Source: Heloderma charlesbogerti (Eukaryota > Chordata > Lepidosauria > Squamata > Helodermatidae). From it: a DNA stretch of 64,000 bases. Position numbers and translations under genes: made by a program. Below, piece by piece: positions 1-10,469 of the stretch. Where the stretch lies: NCBI GenBank assembly GCA_026122225.1, contig JANEZZ010001866.1, forward strand, positions 1,302,001-1,366,000. Reading direction: 5' to 3'. Each line of letters starts with the position of its first letter. Position 1 is the first letter of the stretch. The notes below the pieces were generated by a model. The model ran no database searches. It worked only from the letters and a program-made list of their open reading frames with translations, and was not told where the DNA came from.

Positions 1-420
1 AGCTATCAATCTTCCCGTTAAGCCTAAGATTACCCATTCTATTTCCTGCTTGTCTATTTTTGTTTCCAGGATCGCTTCCGCCAGACATTTGATGCTTTTC
101 CTCCGTTTTTAATTCTAGTGGCTGCTTAAAATGCATCTGTTCACCCTGGTTAACTGACACTCCCTCTTACCTCCCTCTTACCTGTTGCTTTCCTTCCTCA
201 CATTTTTCTCTTTAGATCATAAGCTGAAGACAGGGGCTGTCTTGTTGTTGTTGTTGTTGTAAAAGTTATACACTGACTAGGCTAACTATTTTAGATACTA
301 ACAAGTGCAACAATGAACAATTCATCCCTCCGAAAGACAACCTCTTCAAGTGGATTCACAAGTGAAACAGCTGAACTCAGGAGACAAAGTGCCAACCCAT
401 CTGCCCCATTCACCCCTCTC

Positions 421-423
421 TAG

Positions 424-471
<48 letters not shown>

Positions 472-475
472 ACAT
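421..475. repeat. Compound (CT)n(CA)n microsatellite beside USP30 exon 2
   Basis: Pure CT repeat then CA repeat; on the USP30 strand it reads GT then GA, starting within about ten bases of the exon 2 donor. Confidence 0.97.
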
Positions 476-485
476 GCATACCTAC

Positions 486-595
486 CTTTCCTCCGTTTTT
501 TTCTCTCTGTGATGGGGCCCCAAAGGACATAGATGCTTGCAGCAAAAGCAGCAGCAACCCCACCAATCACACCCCAATTCTTCATTACTCTAGAT
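486..595 (-). CDS. USP30: USP30 coding exon 2 (membrane anchor)
   Basis: The acceptor CTTAG precedes 595 and the donor AAAG|GTAGG follows 486. The 110-bp exon encodes the single transmembrane anchor and the following basic cluster. A GT then GA microsatellite begins within about ten bases of the donor. Confidence 0.95.
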
Positions 596-2275
596 CTAAG
601 AACAGGAAAGGAGAGGGAAAAGCAATATAATATACATCTGTTTAAAAAAAGATAGCTATGCTTGGCCATGAGCAAAAAACAAAACAGGGAAATCCAAAGC
701 CGACAATTAGGCAACATCTTCACTGGTTGGTCCTAACAACAGTATTGTCTAATCGTGGATAATATACACCTGTAATCTTTTACTGCCAAGACAACAACAG
801 CATTGAAAGAAACCGAAGGGGCTATACATGAGAATAATGAATAGTAATAACAGTAATACTGCCAAAGGAAGTGAGGTAGGTGGCTACCAGGAAGAGGGCC
901 TTTTCTGCTGTGGCACCCCAGAGCTCCCTAGAGACATTTGCCTGGCACCTACGTTGTACTCCCTCTGGCACCAGGTGAAGACCTTTTCATTCTCCCAGTA
1001 TTTTAGCTTCCTAGTCCTTTAGCTCTGGTGTTTTAAATCTGTATTTTAATCTCTGAATTGCTGCTAGGTTTTATTCTGGTTGTAGTTATATTGTAGTTTT
1101 AAGCTTTCATATTTTATATTGTTTTATGCTGCACTCTGTGGTTTTAATTTTTGTGAACTGCCCAGAGAGCTTCAGCTATTCAGAGGTATAGAAATGAAAT
1201 AAATAATAAATAAAATAATACTGCTCATCACTGACACAGTGCTGTAGAGCATTTGAAGCCCTTACACCACAACATTGTAGAAATCCTTACAACGTCCTGT
1301 AAGATGCGTCAGTATTGTTACCCCAGTATTTCAGAAGATTGCCATGCTGGCTGAGAATGATGGGAGTTGCAGGCCGACACATCTGAAGGGCACCACGTTG
1401 GGGAAGGCTGGTTTATAACAACTAATAAGAACACACTAAATGAGACTGGGAAGCCCATAGGCAGGGCTTGAAGGAAATTGCTCTTTCCTGCTGTTGCTCC
1501 GTGGCATTCAGAGATAAACTGCCTTTGACGTGGCTTTGGGAGGCCATGTTCACGTCAAATAGCTACTAACGGATGCCATAAAAGCACCAGAAGAGCCTGG
1601 CTAGATGATCAGACCAAAGGTCCTGCTAGCCCAGCATCCTGTTTCCACTGGTGGACAGCTAGAGGCTTCTGGGAAAGCCACAAGCAGGGCAAGGAAACAA
1701 GCAAGCCCACCTCTGCCGTTGCCTCCACCCCAGCAAGTGGAGTTCAGAGAGATGCTGAACCTGAGGTGATCCTACCGGACCAATAGTTGAATGCATCAGT
1801 TGAACTGCTTATGGCTGCCACTGACGTTTTATGGTTGTATTTTAGTGGATAAGGGCACGATCCTAGGCATGTTTAGACAGAAAAAAGTCCTACAACTCCC
1901 AGCATTCCCCATCCAGTCTGTCTAAACATGCCTGCGATTGTGCCCTTAATTACTTTAGCCCTTTTACATTTTATATGCTTTAATTTCGTTGTGAGTTGCC
2001 TTGAGCCTCTTTGGAGAACGGCGTCTAAGCAATGTAATTAATAATAATAATAATAATAATAATGGCCCAAAGGCCATTCAGCCCAGCCTCTTGCTTCCAA
2101 CGGTGATCAGCAAGCAGCCCACAAGCCAGAGGAGGAAGGACTAGTCCCTTCCCCCCGCCCTCCATGAGGACTAGCAGCCACGCCCCACGCCACCCCAGCA
2201 GGCTGACCTGGCCCGCAAGAGCCGCCTGACCGCCGCCTTGTCCGTCTCCTCCACCCCGCGGCGGCTCAGCAGCAT
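486..2275 (-). CDS. USP30: USP30, 5' part of the gene (first two coding exons)
   Basis: Ubiquitin carboxyl-terminal hydrolase 30 is a deubiquitinase anchored in the mitochondrial outer membrane that opposes PINK1/Parkin mitophagy (family knowledge). Two coding exons are visible: 2275-2208 and 595-486, joined in phase 2 at a split Arg codon. They encode residues 1-59 plus the first base of residue 60. Residues 27-59 carry the N-terminal anchor: MKNWGVIGG, a hydrophobic stretch ending YVLWGP, then the basic run ERKKRRK. This closely resembles human USP30 and is the basis of the call. The catalytic Cys/His/Asp exons lie beyond the left edge. The start is the ATG inside a CpG island. The first exon is less conserved than the anchor exon. 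The gene is divergent from SVOP. Confidence 0.93.
860..1215 (+). mobile_element. L2-like LINE 3' end in USP30 intron 1
   Basis: Starts near GGAAGAGGGCCTTTTCTGC and ends GAACTGCCCAGAGAGCTTCA then an AT-rich AAATAA tail. It has the layout of L2-type 3' ends in reptiles. Confidence 0.7.
1322..1412. mobile_element. Hairpin DNA element, half copy
   Basis: GGGAGTTGCAGG, ACACATCTGAAGGGCACCA and GTTGGGGAAGGCTGG mark one arm of the family. Confidence 0.65.
1455..1785 (-). mobile_element. CR1/L3-like 3' fragments in USP30 intron 1
   Basis: Two adjacent fragments (about 1455-1560 and 1594-1785) match the family that carries GATCAGACCAAAGG and CCCAGCATCCTGTTTCC. Confidence 0.65.
1853..1945. mobile_element. 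Inverted-repeat DNA element, GGGCACAATCC family
   Basis: GGGCACGATCCTAGGCATG paired with ATGCCTGCGATTGTGCCC; TTAA-like bases adjoin the ends. Copies at 3493-3617 and 41129-41261. Confidence 0.75.
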
Positions 2276-2560
2276 CCCACGAAGCTGGCTCGCCTTACGG
2301 TCGTCGCAGCCGGGCGGAACCAGAGCCTCGGGCGCGCGGGGAAGAGAGGCGGGGAAGGAACGGAAGCGGCCACCCGGGCCCGTGTGGGGCGCGGACTCGC
2401 CTGCGACGGGTTCCCCCTCCCTCGCGGGGTGCTGAGAGGTCCGACGCTCGGTGGAGGCCGGCCTTCCCCGGCAGCCCCGAACATAGGGTTCCGGGCGGGC
2501 GAGCGCGGGCAGCAGCTCCGGGAACGGTCTTCCTCTCTTTTCGGCGCAAAACATGTTGCT
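2180..2560. promoter_or_regulatory. CpG island over the USP30 start
   Basis: This stretch is strongly GC-rich with dense CG dinucleotides, in contrast to the AT-rich sequence on both sides, and contains USP30 coding exon 1. No TATA box is apparent. It is the likely USP30 promoter. Long reading frames here are compositional and show no conserved protein. Confidence 0.8.
2208..2275 (-). CDS. USP30: USP30 coding exon 1
   Basis: The exon starts at an ATG (2275-2273) and runs 22 codons plus two bases to a donor reading AG|GTCAGC. It encodes MLLSRRGVEETDKAAV and so on, a short N-terminal segment facing the mitochondrial intermembrane space in the human protein. The phase matches the acceptor at 595, which supports the call despite weak sequence conservation. 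Confidence 0.85.
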
Positions 2561-2721
2561 CCTTCGACAGAGATAAAGGGGGCAAAGTCCCTTTATCCAA
2601 CGGGGAAGGAAAAGAGGGAGAGAAACATTCTTGATTTGCCTTGTATTGAAATGCACTTAGGAAGGAGGACGCAAGATAAACACAGGAAAGCGCCAAAGAC
2701 TCTGGTTCTTAGGAACGCGTC

Positions 2722-3002
2722 GTCCAGTCGTGTCCGGCTCTTCGTGCCCCCGTGGACCGCAGCACGGCAGGCCTCCCTGCCCTGCGCTCTCCCGGGGCGT
2801 GCTCAAGTCCATATTCGTTGCATCGGTGATGCTATCCAGCCATCTCATCCTCTGCCGTCCCCTTCTCCTTTTGCCTTCAATCTTTCCCAGCATCAGGGTC
2901 TTTTCCAGTGACTTTTCTCTTCGCATTAGGTGGCCAAAATATTGGAGCTTCAGCTTCGGTATCTGTCCTTCCAATGAGCACTCAGGGCTGATTTCCTTTA
3001 GG
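2722..3002 (-). mobile_element. BovB 3' fragment beside the USP30 CpG island
   Basis: Collinear with the 3' end of the full-length element and sharing its 2-base C-terminal deletion. The left part carries many extra G/C bases relative to the other copies. Confidence 0.9.
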
Positions 3003-3365
3003 AGGAACGTTTACTTGGGAATAAGCCTTAGTGACCTCAATGGGACTTACTTCTGTGTAGAACCAGACTGTAAAGCTGCAATATTTATTAAGAATGACAG
3101 GCCACTATATATCTAACATCTATGCGTGAGTGTGAACTATCATTGCATGTAAATGCCCCATTGTCTTAACATTGCTACTGAATTTCTATATTTAAACGTC
3201 AGGGGTCAAAACGTCCCAATGAATCAATGGGGTCTCATGGCTGGCATGCTTCACTGTTTTACTTTAACTTTCTACTCAGTTTTGTGCCATTAGAAAATAT
3301 TACTTTGGGGGTGATTTCATATAGCGAATCTATATATTTTGCAGTGGTGGCTCATCTAGTTTCCT

Positions 3366-3450
3366 AATCACAGAATCATAGCATAGCAGGGTTGGAAGGG
3401 GCCTACAAGGCCATCGAGTCCAACCCCCTGCTCAATGCAGGAATCCAAGT
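3366..3450 (-). mobile_element. CR1 3'-end fragment
   Basis: Matches the last 85 bases of CR1, including CAGAATCATAGCATAGCAGG and the GGCCATCGAGTCCAACCCCC motif. Confidence 0.88.
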
Positions 3451-3492
3451 CAGATGATGATGATATGACCATATTTTTTTTAAGTGAACTAT

Positions 3493-3617
3493 GGGCACAA
3501 TCCTATGCATGTTTAGATAGGAAAAAAAGCCCTATAGCTCCCAGCAAGCATGGCTGGCTGGGGAATGCTGGGAGTTGTAGGACTTTTCCCCGTCTAAAGA
3601 TGCATAGGAGAGCACCC
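3493..3617. mobile_element. Inverted-repeat DNA element, GGGCACAATCC family
   Basis: GGGCACAATCCTATGCATG paired with a mutated GATGCATAGGAGAGCACCC; inner arms around CCCAGCAAGCATGGCTGGCT. Confidence 0.72.
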
Positions 3618-4008
3618 TGAGTATTTTTAAAATCACCAGTGGGCAATCTTAGAAGGCCATCCTGTGAACTACCTAGCTAAGCAGGAATTTGAACTTGAAA
3701 CTATACGCTTTTTATGCCCAGTTATATCCCAGACAATATTTCCTTTTACAAAGATCAGTTTTGTTTCATTGTGTCAGTAAGTCATATGCATCGTGAAAAC
3801 TACTACTACTATTTATTATTATTAGAAGTAGTAGTATTTATATAGCACCATCTATGGACATGGCACTTTAAAAGGATAGGTCCCTGCCCCAAGGGGCTTT
3901 CAGTCTAAAATGAGACACAGAGAGACAAAAAAGGAAAGGGAGAGAAATGGAGACGGGGAAACAGGGGAAATATGCAATTATTTCAGTTACATTTATTTAG
4001 GCTTAGTT

Positions 4009-4113
4009 TGTTGTTGTTGTTGTTCAGTCGTGTCCGACTCTTCATGACCCCATGGACCATAGCACGCCAGGCCTTCCTGTCCTCCACTCTCTCCCGGAGC
4101 GTGCTGAAGTTCA
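4009..4113 (-). mobile_element. 105-bp BovB 3'-end stub with 12-bp TSD
   Basis: Only the last part of BovB is present. TTAGGCTTAGTT flanks it at 3997-4008 and 4114-4125, so this is an independent, heavily 5'-truncated insertion. Confidence 0.93.
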
Positions 4114-4502
4114 TTAGGCTTAGTTACAGCAGGGTAAAAATTAGGAGGACCCTCACAATATAGTGAAAAAAATCAACACTGTATAAAAAAATGACAATGA
4201 TTAAAACATAAACAGTCTCCAGATATACTGCAAATGCCTGCAATGGTTATGATCTTATGAGGCTTCCTCCCTCAGGCTGTCGCTGATAAGCTACAAATAA
4301 TAAACGGGATTCTGGAATTTCCCATCAGGCTGTTGATAGCCTGAACTGTCCAAAAATTTTATACAACTGTTTTTAACAAGCTGGGCCCCAGGATTTTATT
4401 TTTAGAGTCAAACCTGTCAACAAAAGTCTGACGAGAGTTTTGGAGTCCAGTTTGCCAACCACAGCCTATGCAAACTCATGAAACTACATCAATTGTGGAG
4501 GA

Positions 4503-4513
4503 TTGCAGTATAT
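4503..4513. repeat. TSD of the full-length BovB, left copy
   Basis: TTGCAGTATAT, identical to 7731-7741 on the other side of the element. Confidence 0.93.
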
Positions 4514-7500
4514 TTTGTTGTTGTTGTTGTTGTTCAGTCGTGTCTGACTCTTCGTGACCCCATGGACCATAGCACGCCAGGCCTCCCTGCCCTGCGCTCT
4601 CCCGGAGCGTGCTCAAGTCCATATTCATTGCATCGGTGATGCTATCTAGCCATCTCATCCTGTGCCGTCCCCTTCTCCTTTTGCCTTCAGTCTTTCCCAG
4701 CATCAGGGTCTTTTCCAGGGAGTTTGCTCTTCGCATTAGGTGGCCAAAATATTGGAGCTTCAGCTTCGGTATCTGTCCTTCCAATGAGCACTCAGGGTTG
4801 ATTTCCTTTAGAATTGACTGATTTGACCTCCTTGCAGCCCAGGGGACTCGTAAGAGTCTTCTCCAGCACCACAGTTCGAAAGCATCATTTCTTCGGCGCT
4901 CAGCCTTCCTTACAGTCCAGCTCTCACAGCAATACATTACTACTGGGAAAACCATAGCTTTGATTAGACGGACCTTTGTCGGCAAGGTGATGTCTCTGCT
5001 TCTTACTGTGCTGTCGAGGTTTGCCATAGCTTTCCTCCCAAGGAGCAAGCGTCTTTTAATTTCATGGCTACAGTCACCGTCTGTGGTGATCTTGGAGCCC
5101 AAGAAAGTAAAATCTGTCACTGCTTCCATTTCTTCCCCTTCCATATGCCAGGAAGTGATGGGGCCAGATGCCATGATCTTCGTTTTTTTAATGTTGAGTT
5201 TCAAACCAGCTTTTGCACTCTCCTCTTTCACCCTCAACAAGAGGCTCTTTAGATCCTCCTCGCTTTCTGCCATTAGGGTGGTATCGTCTGCGTATCTGAG
5301 GTTGTTGATAATTCTCCCGGCAATCTTAATTCCGACCTGTGATTCATCCAACCCGGCGTTTCTCATGATGTACTCTGCGTATAAGTTAAATAAGCAGGGT
5401 GACAATATGCAGCCTTGTCGTACTCCTTTCCCAATTTTGAACCAATCAGTTGTTCCATGTCTGGTTCTTACTGTTGCTTCTTGACCCTCATACAGGTTTC
5501 TCAGGAGACAGGTAAGGTGGTCTGGTACCCCCATCTCTTTCAGAATTTGCCAGTTTGTTGTGATCCACACAATCAAAGGCTTTAGCGTAGTCAATGAAGC
5601 AGAAATAGACATTTTTTTGGAATTCTCTTGCTTTCTCCATGATGCAGCGAATGTTGGCAATTTGATCTCTAGTTCCTCTGCCTCTTCGAAACCCAGCTTG
5701 TACTTCTGGTAGTTCTTGGTTTGCATACTGCTGAAGCCTAGCTTGTAGGATTTTGAGCATCACCTTGCTGGCATGTGAAATGAGCGCAATTGTACGGTAG
5801 TTTGAACACCCTTTGGCGTTGCCCTTCTTTGGAATTGGGATGTAAACTGACCTTTTCCAGTCTTGTGGCCACTGTTGAGTGTTCCCAATTTGTTGGCATA
5901 TTGAGTGCAGCACTTTCACAGCATCATCTTTTAGGATCTTAAATAGCTCAGCTGGAATACTGTCATCTCCACTAGCTTTGTTGTTAGTAATGCTTCCTAA
6001 AGCCCACTTGACTTCACTCTCTAGGATGTCTGGCTCAAGTTGAGTGACCGCACTATCATGGCTATCAGGGACATTCGGATCTTTCCTGTATAATTCTCCT
6101 GTGTATTCTTTCCACCTCTTCTTAATCTCCTCTGCTTCTGTTAGGTCCCTGCCTTCTTTGTCCTTTATCCTGCCCGTCTTTGCACAAAACGTTCCCTTGA
6201 GATCTCCAATTTTCTTGAAGAGATCTCTAGTCTTTCCCATTCTGTTGTTTTCCTCGATTTCTTTGCATTGTTCATTTAAGAAGGCCTTCTTGTCTCTCCT
6301 TGCTATTCTCTGGAACTCTGCATTCAGTTGGCTATATCTTCCCCTTTCTCCCTTGCTTTTCGCTTCCCTTCTTTCCTTAGCTACTTGTAAAGCCTCATCA
6401 GACAGCCACTTTGCCTGCTTGCATTTCTTTTTCTTGGGGATGGATTGAGTTGCTGCCTCCTGAACAATGTTACGGACCCCCGTCCATAGTTCCTCAGGCA
6501 CTCTGTCTATCAGGTCTAATCCCTGAAATCTATTCCTCACCTCCACTGTATATTCATAAGGGATATGATTTAGGTCATACCTGAATGGTTTAGTGGTTTT
6601 CCCTGCGTTCTTCAATTTAAGCTGAAATTTTGCAAGCAGCGGCTCATGATCTGAGCCACAGTCAGCTCCAGGTCTTGTTTTTACTGACTGTATAGAGCTT
6701 CTCCATCTTTGCCTGCAAAAGACATAATCAGTCGGATTTCGATATTGACCATCTGGTGATGTACATGTGTAGAGTCGCCTCTTGTGCTGTTGGAAGAGAG
6801 TGTTTGCTATGATCAGCGTGTTCTCTTGGCAAAACTCGATTAGCCTTTGTCCTGCTTCATTTTGTACACCAAGGCCATGCTTGCCTGTTATCCCGGTGAT
6901 TTCTTGACTTCCTGCTTTAGCATTCCAATCCCCTATGATGAAGAGGACCTCTTTTTTTGGTGTTAGTTCTAGAAGGTGTTGTAGGTCTTCATAGAACCGA
7001 TCAACCTCAGCTTCTTCGGCATCAGTGGTTGGGGCATAGACTTGAATTACTGTGATGCTGAATGGTTTGCCTTGGATTCGTACTGAGATCATTCCATCGT
7101 TTTTAAGATTGTACCCCAGTACTGCTTTTCCCACCCTTTTGTTGACTATGAGTGCTACTCCATTTCTTCTAAGGGATTCTTGCCCACAGTAGTAGATATG
7201 ATGGTCACCTGAATTAAATTCGCCCATGCTTGTCCATTTTAGTTCGCTGATTCCCAAGATGTCGATGTTCAATCTTGCCATCTCATGTTTGACCACCTCC
7301 AGCTTACCTTGATTCATTGATCTGACATTCCAGGTTCCTAAACAATATTGTTCTTTACAGCATCGGACTTTCTTTTCACCACCAGACACATCCACAGCTG
7401 AGTGTCCTTTCGGCTTTGGCCCAGCTGCTTCACTCTTTCTGGCGCTACTTGGGAATTCCCTCTGCTCTTCCCCAGTAGTATATTGGACACCTTCCGACCT

Positions 7501-7730
7501 GAGGGGCTCATCTTCCGGCGTCATCTCTTTTAGCCTTGTGATACGTTCCATGGGGTTTTCTTGGCAAGAATACTGGAGTGGGTTGCCATTTCCTTCTCCA
7601 GTGGACCACATTTTGTCAGAACTCTCTGCCATGGCCTGTCCGTCTTGGGTGGCCCTGCACGGCATAGCTTATGGCTTCACTGAGTTACGCAAGCCCCTTT
7701 GCCACAACAAGGCAGTGATCCATGAAGGGG
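4514..7730 (-). mobile_element. Full-length BovB (RTE clade) LINE, one main frameshift
   Basis: A 3.2-kb non-LTR retrotransposon on the minus strand. Its 5' end (CCCCTTCAT) is at 7730 and its 3' end is a TTG-type simple repeat on the plus strand at 4514-4534. An 11-bp duplication TTGCAGTATAT flanks it at 4503-4513 and 7731-7741. A 725-residue frame (7665-5488) carries the AP-like endonuclease (LGTWNVRSMN, IGDWNAK, GSDHEP) and the first reverse-transcriptase blocks (FIDYAKAFD). After an apparent 2-base deletion near 5553 the frame shifts and continues through RYADDTTLMAES to a C-terminal RRLLRVPWAARRSNQS block. No long terminal repeats are present. Confidence 0.95.
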
Positions 7731-7741
7731 TTGCAGTATAT
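7731..7741. repeat. TSD of the full-length BovB, right copy
   Basis: TTGCAGTATAT, identical to 4503-4513. Confidence 0.93.
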
Positions 7742-10469
7742 GGTACACACTATAGTATATACAGTATGCTACTATGTTGTATTTTGATTACTGGCCCTGG
7801 AATCTTAAGTTGAAGGGTGGTCTAGAAATTCTTAAAATGAATCAATATATTTGGGGGCATTTTTGGACTGTTAATGTTTTTTTTCATGCAATGTATATTG
7901 TTGCGTTCTATGAAGATCTGTGATTTATTGTGAAGACACCCCCCCCATTTTATTTTTGGCTCACAATTTGATGTGTTCTGTTCTTCCCCCCTCTAGTATT
8001 ATCCACCTGAAAACAACACATTTTTGAGAATTTTGTTTTAACTTCTGACCTTGACTTTCTTTCTGTCCTCCTGCTGTCAGGAGGGTATGACAGAGGGGAC
8101 CTTTTCAGTCATTGTACCCATATTATAGAATGGCCTCCCAAATGAGGTATGCCTCACCCCCTTTATTGTCCATTTTTAGAATAAAATGGATACAATGCTG
8201 TTCTTTTCCCCAGTGGGCATGGTAAGTTTCTCAAAGTATCTTTAGAACAATAGTAAAAGCATCTGCAAGTCATTTCTGATGCTTTGTTTTTGTCATGACC
8301 CCCAGCCCTCGGACCTTCCAGTGTGCAGCAGAGGATTCTGATGAGGATGAGGCACAGGCTACTTCCTCAGGGGTAGGACAGGGAGTGCCTTGTTCTTGTC
8401 CCACCTGGAAGGAGGATACAACCCTGCCATTTTCCGCTGGCTCAGAGGATGAGTCCCTGGCAGAACCTCCATCTCCCCAGCCTTGCAGAAGTCTCAGGCC
8501 ACACAGTCAGATGAGGGCCCTTTAATAGTCCAGCCAGCTTCTCCAGCAAGGGCAGAGCTGCCCACACTATGGGTCTGGCCAGCCTGCCTAAGGCTTCCCT
8601 TGGCTCAGCCCCCTGCTGAGGCAACATCCTCCTATCGTTCTAGTAGGAGAGAGCTCCAGCCAGCAAGACCCATTTGGAGCTATCCGTGGTCCTGTTTTCT
8701 TCTTGCCTTGTTCTGACTGCCATTGGATGTTACTATGTTACTAGCTTCCCCTGCCAGCCTCAAAGGACTATGAAATGGGACAGTTTTGCACTGTCTTATT
8801 GTTTGCTTTTTCCTAAACCAAACTTGTATGCTCCACTGGGTGCAGTTAATAATGTATTATATGCATTATATAAGCAAACAACTTTGTCCAGCAAAACAAA
8901 GCTTGCTTAGTAGTGTGACATTTCAAGGTCTGCCATACGCCTCAGTGTATTTTGCCTGTAACATCTGGGAAATAATTTCTGAAAATGGACTGCTAGGTCT
9001 GTGAGGTGCATCCTCACAAAATTTTGCTACTGTTGCTCAGTCCTACCCCCACTGTTCCTCTCCCCCTCCCCCATATCCCCCTACTCATCCAGCTGCTCAT
9101 CAGTCCTCACACCTGCCCAGCTGTCACGCTGCCACAAACTGAGGGATGTTCAGCCAGAACAACACCAAATATGCCAGATAGCTGGCTTGAGGAACGAAGC
9201 CGCCCAAATCAGTTCAGTAACGGGTTTGCAGCGGGAGAGAGAAAATACACGTCATCCAAGGCAGCTGCCCTCTCAAAGGACTCCACAAACTTCATGTGCT
9301 GTTTATATTATATACAAGCTGTGCTGCCTTGAGATAACGTTAGGCTCTGGATGTAATGGTCTCACAGCCCTCCCTGCTCCTTTTAGATGGTAACGTGTAG
9401 TACTTTACTCCAAAATGTGGTAAGCCAGTCTTGCTCCGTTTGGGTGCCTTCCTGCTAAGTGGGGTCTTGGACTTCTGCTCCAAAGTCCTGCTCTGAAGGC
9501 ACTCCTGTATACAAACATCCTTCTCTCAGCATCCCTTCCACCCACTACTGCTTTTTACACCTGTATTCCTCCCAGAAGCCAGGCATTTTAGCCTGACATG
9601 GCATCAGCACTGGAGATGGCTGAAGTCACTCCTTCATAGTGGGTGCTGTTCCACACAATTTCTAAGGTGCTCTGGAATGTTCAGAATGTGTTGCCTACAT
9701 TATTTCTCTATTTATTTTAAGACATTTATATCCCACGAAAGAGTTGTAGGCACTGCCTTATGACAAGCCTGTCATCTGTACAACAACCCTGTAAGGTGGC
9801 TGGTATTCTGATCCTCATTTTGTCTATGGACAGGAAGAGTATGAGAAACTGCTTTCTACCAGGTCAACAATGTGTTCATCTGGTATTGTCTTCTTTGAGT
9901 GGCAGCTCCTCTCCAGGGTCCCAGGCAGGGATGTTCTGCTGCTACACGACCCTGATAAAAAAAGATGCCAGGAACTAAACATCCCTGCATCTCACCCAGA
10001 GGGTTCAAGCCTGCACATGCTTCTGCCACGGTAAATTCAGGTCCCACAGCATGACTCTTTCAGAGGTGGTAGCCAGGTCAGTCTATTCTGGCAAAAGTGA
10101 CAAGGAGTCTTTGTGGTGGCATCTGCCCAACTAACCAAAATTATTATGGCAGAAGCTTTCAGAGACTGGAGTCTGCCTTCGTCGATGCAATTTCACTTCC
10201 TGCAGTGGGCTTTCCTAGCCCACAGAAGCTCCTGCTGTAATAACTTTTATTCCATTGCATTTATTCATTATCTTTGTATACTGCCCCATAGCTGAAGCTC
10301 TCTGGGCTGTTCACAAAAACTAAAAACCGTTAAAAATACAAAACCATTTACCTAAAAAACATATAAACAGGTAGCGTTCGCGCAGACAACATATATCTAA
10401 AAGCAATTTTTAAGCGATCAACCAAAGGCGATCCGGACCTGATTAAAAACTCATGGTGTGCTTCAGGGT
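7742..10469. other. Upstream of SVOP: mostly unassigned sequence
   Basis: Between the BovB and the SVOP CpG island. 8295-8720 resembles 19380-19640 in part (both contain a TCGTGGT.CTGTT..TTCTTGCCT-like stretch) and may be an old transposon. 9720-9850 is repeat-like. No conserved gene was recognised in the rest. Confidence 0.5.
9895..10035 (-). mobile_element. Second tRNA-derived SINE family, reversed fragment
   Basis: CAGGGTCCCAGGCAGGGATG and AGATGCCAGGAACTAAACAT match this SINE in reverse. Confidence 0.65.

Noticed and set aside
1853..1945. piggyBac assignment from TTAA-like flanks
   Set aside because: Flanks are not identical across copies and the GGG termini are not typical of piggyBac, so the family was left open.
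2171..2911. Reading frames of 100-175 codons around the USP30 start
   Set aside because: Only the 23-codon USP30 exon is supported; the rest is compositional or BovB-derived.
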